From Cymodocea nodosa (Eukaryota; Streptophyta; Magnoliopsida; Alismatales; Cymodoceaceae): a stretch of 64,000 bases of DNA. The first letter of the stretch is position 1. The number at the start of each line of letters is the position of its first letter. Under the pieces are notes generated by a model, which ran no database searches, was not told the origin of the DNA, and worked only from the letters and a program-made list of their open reading frames with translations. Positions 58,591 through 64,000 of this stretch are shown here, in pieces. The position numbers and the translations under genes were made by a program. The DNA is taken from assembly GCA_036874045.1 (NCBI GenBank), contig CM072344.1, forward strand, positions 13,736,501-13,800,500. Reading direction: 5' to 3'.

Positions 58591-61230
58591 TGTTATCGAG
58601 GTTTAGGTTGTTATAATTTTGTTGTAATCTGTTAATAAAGGTTGTTGTTACGATTGCTATAAGTGTTGGGTATAAATACCTTTGTCTGATGTAATATGAA
58701 CAATTTTTCGGAAGATATCAACAATAGCAAATTCTTCTCTCTCGTTGCTCCTCATCCGAGCATTGTTGTCTTCCTTCTTCTGCCATTGGATCATCTTTCT
58801 TCATATGATATCAAAGCCATGTAGAAGGGATTCGATTGGAGTTCCTCTTACTACGTTGATTTTCGTTAGATTTTTCAACGATGACTAAATATTTTTTTTG
58901 TTTTAGGGTTTTATTTTGTTGCGATTTTGCATATTTTTCTCCTAGCGTATTTCTGACACTGAATCTTGTTCTTCCATTACCGCTAAGTTCTTCCTTCCTT
59001 CCATTCTTTTAGATTTACTTGAGGTGGTCTTTCTTCCTGCGACTCATTTGGTTTTTTTGGCAGATCTTTGGCCAGTTTGAATCATCTTGTGCTGTGTTTA
59101 CTTGCTTTCGTTTCCATATTTTTTGTTAAGGATGTCGAATACCAACTGCTGATTTAGTTCTATGAGAAATACAACACAGATTACTAGTGCAACAGGGGAA
59201 ACTGAACCTAAGGAAAAAAGATTGAAAGCTGGATTACAGGTTATTAAAACTATGGAAGCACCTTAAAGTATCATGACCCTCTTTTTGTGGTATTTCTGTT
59301 GGGAATTACACAGATTACCAGTACAACAGGGTCATGATACTCTAAACCTGTGGAAGTTCATGTATTGGGAATTACAGGTTCGCTCTTTGGTTGAAAGTTG
59401 TGGTTTGAAAGGCTTCTTGGAAGGATCTGTAAAGGCTCCATTGGAGGAGATCCAGCAAGTTGATGGATCTTTCATACCTAATCCAGATTATATAGTTTGG
59501 AAAAGGTCTGATCGACTTATTAAAGCTTGGATTACAGGAACCTTTTTTGTTGATGTTCTTGGTCTCAACATAGGACAAAAGACTGTTATTGATCTTTGGG
59601 GAGTCTTACAAAACTCACAGGCCAGAGAATTCAAACCTATCTCAAAACTTCAACATTTACAAAAGGAGGTAAAACTTCAATTGAATATTTGGGTGATTTC
59701 AAACTTATTACTGATCAGTTGGTTGCTACAGGAAGACTTGTGCATAATCAAGACAAGATTTTATTTTGTTAAAAGGATTAGGACCTGAATATGATAGTTT
59801 AACTACAGCCATGCTAAAAACTCCAGTTCCCACTTATGATAATCTTGTTCCTTTACTTCAGTCGTGAATTGATAAAAGAAAGGAGACCTGACACCATAAA
59901 CCATTCTTCTACTTTTAACAGTCAAAAACAGTACATTAAGGGAAATACTAGAGGAAAGAAAAATTATTGAATTTACCTCTTAAGGGAGAAAGTTTACTCA
60001 AATAACTGGTCAGAGTTTCAACAATCCTAGTAACTTTAGAACTCTTAGGTTTACTCAAGATCAAAGAAATAATCAAGATAATGATCTTTGTGGAATTCAA
60101 TGTCAAATCTGTGGGAAAAATGGTCTTGATACTTTAAGGTGCTGGGATAGGTTTATTAACATTTATCAGACTTCTACGTTTACTTTTGTTTCTGAAGCTT
60201 CTCAAGTTTTTGCTACCATGACTATTGAGGATGGTGATGCTTCTGAGTAACACTTATATAGTGGTGTCACTGATCATGTAACTAATAATCCAGGTATATT
60301 ATCTTCTGTCTCCAAACATAATCATTCTATCTCTATTATTGTTGAAAATGGTAAGCATCTTATTATTGTTACTTATGTCAGAAACTGTATCATAAACAAT
60401 TCCAATCTTCCATTAAAGAATGTGTTATAGTTGATCCAAAAATGAAGAAAAATCTAGTTTCTATTTCTAAATTAATATCTAATTATCTTTGTTTTGTTAA
60501 GTTCATTAAGGATAATTGTTCTATGAAGGATCTCTAGAGAAGGAAGCTACTGGCAACAGGACATAAAATTGCAAGAATTTGCCTACTATCTTTTTGCCAA
60601 ATTGTAATTAGAGGGTTGATTCTCAAACTTGACATAGAAGATTGGCACATCCCAATGATAAGATCCTGCCTGTTCTTAAAAGGTTGAATTTAATTTAGTA
60701 CGAGAACAAATAGTTTCAATTAATTGCAATAGCTGCTTGACGAGTAAAAGTAAGAGGTTAACTTTTGAAGAGTTCTAAATAAGTTCAATGAATCATTTGA
60801 CAAAATTCATTGTAACTTATAGGGCAAGGCTCCTTTCAAATCAGTGGTTTTCCTATTTTGTTCTTTTTGTTGATGATGCAACTAGATACTTGTGTTTTTT
60901 TCCTTTGAAGCATAAGCTTGGTTTTCATAACATATTTGTTGCTTTTCCAAAGTTTTAATACTTGAATAATGTTTTTCCAAAGTGTTGGTAGCTCAGAATT
61001 CATCAATAGGAAAATGAAGGAGTTCTTATTTAATTCTTTAATAGGTATTATCTTTTTTTTGATATGGAAGTAAGATATTAAATGGCAAGTGTAAGTCTCA
61101 ATACTCAAATCCCCATTAATAATATGTTAGAAGTTTTTTGTCACTATTCAGATACACGTCCAGGTTCAATAGATATTGTCTTAAAAAGCAAAACTTTTGT
61201 ATATAACTTGTGGACTCCACAAAAATCCTG
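58591..61230 (+). mobile_element. Truncated Ty1/copia retrotransposon
   Basis: Starts with a probable LTR (TGTTATCGAGG at 58591, TATAAATA box near 58671, end near 58803), then TGATATCAAAGCC (58806-58818), a diverged primer-binding site. Frames then follow in order. Gag: NPDYIVWKRSDRLIKAWITG, IDLWGVLQNSQAREF. Zinc knuckle: CQICGKNGLDTLRCW. Protease region: SGVTDHVTNNPGILSS. A pre-integrase phrase (CSMKDL) and an integrase start resembling FDKIHCNL.GKAP come last. Many stops and frameshifts interrupt it, it fades out near 61230, and no right LTR was found. Confidence 0.8.
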
Positions 61231-62489
61231 ATTGTATGATGGAGCTCGGCCTACACTAGTGATCACAAGCTCTTGCAGAATAAAAACAAAAGAGAAGAAG
61301 TATTTGTGCCAATGAATCCTGAACAAAGTCAAAGCAAGTGCATCATGCACCTTGATTATTAAATTATAGACCAAACTTGTGGTGGATTCACAAGTTTGTT
61401 CTCATCATATCATGTGGTGGTGCCTTCCAAAGTCCATGGAACCAACAAAGTCCTGTCATTTGTGGTTCACATTTCACTTGTCCTTGTTCAGATTATAAGA
61501 GACCTTAAAATTTTTGGTGTTAAATTTTAAGAATGAGTTGACATGAAAATGCTATAATATCTAGCACATTATTTATAACCATTCAAAGATAGAGCTGTCG
61601 ATGGTGGTGGAGGCAGATGTTGACGATAGCTTTTCTCTCGAAAAATATTAGCCTTCAGATCATTTTAAGATGATGGTTGGTATCATCCATGCAACCAGAA
61701 ATGTTCCAATAGTGGTAGAAGTCAAATTTTAATTTCATGCCAGGTCTAACAAAAGTTAACGAAAATTTAATTCAACTCAACGAGTTGGGACCAGAAGTAA
61801 TCATGTTGTACTCATCTATTCGTAGCCATGAATATACGAGATTTATAAGTGAATTGGAACGAATTGACTCACAGCCACCAATCTATCATGTACATCTGAT
61901 AAGAAAATAATAGAATTTAAACTTATATAATGATTGATTCTTATGTTAATTAGTTTTAAGTTAAAAATTTATATAATATTAAAATGGATTTAAGTTGAAA
62001 ATTCCTTACTGTCAATTAATTGATTTGATTTTAGTCGTATCTTTAAAGGTAAAAAATTGGTTTGATATAAATTCTCCTGGGTTTGGTGGAAGGAAAGAAA
62101 CAATAAAAGAAGAAAGTAACTAATTTTCTTCTCCAATGTTATTTGCTTGTGAGCTTTTTGTTGTTTTTTATGTGATCTTTTCCTGTTTTGTATTTGGAAT
62201 TCTTTCTTGTGTAGCGTAACAAAACAATACATATGACATAATAATTGCATAATTATGATATAATAAAACGTACAAATCTGACGGACTCAAACAGCCGACA
62301 ATAGTGCCAACTCATACAACCCTCGGATTATATATATATATATATTGATAAAGTAATATCTATCGAGTTCATGCATCTTGGTGACAGTGGCACAGGTGGT
62401 AATATCACGTACGTCCATGAACGACGTGGGTGGGAATTGATCGAGCGACGGATCCACCGGCCTCCGTCGCCGTCAATTCGAATATCAAA
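61231..62489. other. Spacer and 3' flank of the aspartic protease
   Basis: AT-rich sequence with (TA)n at about 62332-62345. No gene was recognised. The right end probably includes the 3' UTR of the minus-strand protease. Confidence 0.4.
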
Positions 62490-63754
62490 TCAGCACACGT
62501 GGCTGGCGAAGCCGATGCGTTTGCGTTTGAGGTCGAGGGAGATCTCGTACCCCTTCTGCTGGGTGTTGCCGATGATGCTCATGTCGGTGTCGGCTTTGTT
62601 CCCGGTGAAGGCCAGGCAGACAACGGAGCCGTTCATTGGCATCACGATGTTCCTCGCCCAGAGTTTGAGCTGCCCACCCGAGAAGAAGAGTTGCACGGAG
62701 GGAACCCTCATTCCACCGCTCATCCCCTTCAGGCTGTAGCAGGTGTCCAACGTTTTCACCTTAATTGGTTCCCCGTACCCGAGGGCCTTCATGCCGCTTC
62801 GCATTGCCGCCCGGAACACCCTGTAGGTTGTCGGCGGCAGGTAGGTTACGGTGGTCCCGGAGTCCAAGATCGTACCGGCCTCTGAGAAGATGGTGGAGTT
62901 CAAGTCGAGGCGTTTGCCGTTGACGCCAATGCCGGTCAAGGATATGCCGTAGTAGGTGGAGTCGCTGGGGATGGTGAGCATGGGGGTGTAGAACGATGGG
63001 GTGACGGACTTGTTCTTCGCGGCGGGACCGAACTTGACGTAGCCAGTAGCGTTGCCGGAGTAGGGGAGGCAGTAAGAGAACTGGTTCTTGTACTTTTCCG
63101 CCGCTTGGTTGATGACGGACAACGGCTTGCGGCCGAGGCCGAAGACTCCCGCGGCTCTCCCAAAGAACCCTTGGAAGTTCTCGCTGCAGCCGAAGACGAA
63201 GTTGGGTATGACGTCGGTGGGCGTCAGCGACAGGGTATCCTGGCTGAGGAACCCACCAGAGGCTTGGCCGCCGGGGTAGAACGTGCCATACACGCACTTG
63301 TGTGCTTTGTTGCACCGGTTGAACTCCGGCAGCTGGCAGTAGGCCGATGAGCAGGGCACGTCCTTGTAGGTTTTGGAGATGGTGGGGTTGAAGTAGGGTT
63401 CCCTCTGGACGTAGCAGAAGTCGGTGCAGGGCACGCACTGGACCCAGCAAAGGTTGCTCCCGGTGTCGAAGAACACGGTCTGGTTCCTCAGCGGCGTGCC
63501 GAGCCCGACGGTCATCACGAAGACCCCTACGGCGCTGAACGACTGCCCTGGATGCAAGGCCACCCGCCTCAAGTTCTCGAGCACTCCGTCGCCGGCGCCG
63601 TGGGCGATGGCGTTGGTCATTCTTTCGTGGATGTGGTCGACCCTTAGCTGGTCCAGGACGAGCAGCTCCGAGAGATCGACCTTCAGATTGGAATCCAACG
63701 GCGAGCATGGACCGTATGCGTGGCTCACCTTCATCGTGTAGGGGTCCGTATCGG
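62490..63754 (-). CDS. Nepenthesin-like aspartic protease, last exon (5' partial)
   Basis: This is a plant A1-type aspartic endopeptidase, probably secreted. The exon opens with acceptor TTTTGTAG|CCGATACG, so an upstream exon with the signal peptide must lie to the right of the window; none is recognisable up to 64000. Counting from the Met at 63734: first catalytic motif FFDTGSNLCW (D90) and second TILDSGTTVTYLP (D291). A Cys-rich nepenthesin insert lies between (CVPCTDFC, VPCSSAYC, CNKAHKC), and the C-terminus is SIIGNTQQKGYE..LD. The flap region reads FYPGGQASGGF where most relatives have YGDGS, an unusual variant. The exon is GC-rich. No intron is seen within the 1265 bp. The substrate is unknown. 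Confidence 0.92.
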
Positions 63755-64000
63755 CTACAAAATAAAAAAGAAAAGAAATATTATTTATCTATACATGCAT
63801 ATGAAAAAATAATTGTACTTGATTGATAGAGTTTAAATAGGTTGTTAATGTTTTCTCTTTAAATGTAACCACTTATATGTTCAGTTATTATTTCTCACTG
63901 AATTTTTCGCAAATGACACATATTTAAAACACCGATTACAATACGTTCCACGCATCGTGCAACATGCATGTAAAATTTACTTGGATATGATGTTGAGAGA
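63755..64000. other. Intron of the aspartic protease gene (partial)
   Basis: AT-rich sequence right of the acceptor at 63755. It has a T-rich tract in minus reading, as expected before an acceptor. No upstream exon was recognised. Confidence 0.5.

Noticed and set aside
62761-63708. 315-codon alternate minus frame within the protease exon
   Set aside because: It is Arg/Pro/Leu-rich, a shifted reading of the GC-rich protease exon with no motif of its own.
1-64000. tRNA, rRNA or organelle-derived insertions
   Set aside because: No cloverleaf-like sequence with a typical GGTTCGAATCC arm and no rRNA or plastid gene phrase was noticed. A tRNA search program would be decisive.

Overview
The window is plant nuclear DNA: intron-containing genes with GT-AG boundaries, plant-specific families (a CC-NBS-LRR resistance protein, an AMT1 ammonium transporter, a RIN13-type protein, a nepenthesin-like aspartic protease) and long AT-rich spacers full of decayed retrotransposons, MITEs and minisatellites. 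The diphthamide gene is very GC-rich at its 5' end and becomes AT-richer downstream, and the AMT1 and protease exons are strongly GC-rich. That gradient is common in monocots, so a monocot, probably not a grass, is my best guess. It is an inference, not a proof.

Layout. 1-2.5 kb: 3' part of an RPS2/RPS5-type NLR (+). 2.5-8 kb: repeat-rich spacer with an LTR-like leader and a 35-bp tandem array. 8.0-9.6 kb: diphthamide synthase subunit DPH1 (+). 11.4-11.6 kb: decayed C-terminus of an NPG1-like TPR gene, whose downstream flank is duplicated near 26.4 kb and 31.7 kb. 13.6-14.6 kb: LTR-like sequence. 15.2-18.5 kb: four-exon soluble epoxide hydrolase (-). 18.5-27.6 kb: retrotransposon LTR remnants with minisatellites, a hAT-like remnant, a Tourist-like MITE and a Ty3/gypsy integrase relic. 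27.65-31.66 kb: one Ty1/copia element with both LTRs and a perfect 5-bp target duplication, internally rearranged around a 406-bp inverted repeat. 32-35.8 kb: degenerate tandem repeats. 35.9-37.6 kb: AMT1 ammonium transporter (+) with one 80-bp intron. 38.6-42.6 kb: a satellite split by a second MITE copy, then further repeats. 43.1-50.2 kb: RIN13-like gene (-) with a 5.4-kb first intron. 50.6-54.8 kb: spacer with AT-rich and GGT-like arrays. 54.8-58.3 kb: V-ATPase subunit G (-) with an intron in its 5' UTR. 58.6-61.2 kb: truncated copia gag-pol. 62.5-63.75 kb: last exon of an aspartic protease (-), whose 5' exon lies beyond the right edge.

The genes do not form a functional cluster. They are unrelated housekeeping (DPH1, V-ATPase G), nutrition (AMT1) and defence-associated (NLR, RIN13-like, epoxide hydrolase, protease) genes separated by repeats. 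I found no evidence for a new biological system. The most informative structures are the rearranged copia element with its hairpin-capable inverted repeat, the NPG1-like relic with its duplicated flank, and the pair of MITEs, one of them inserted into a satellite array.
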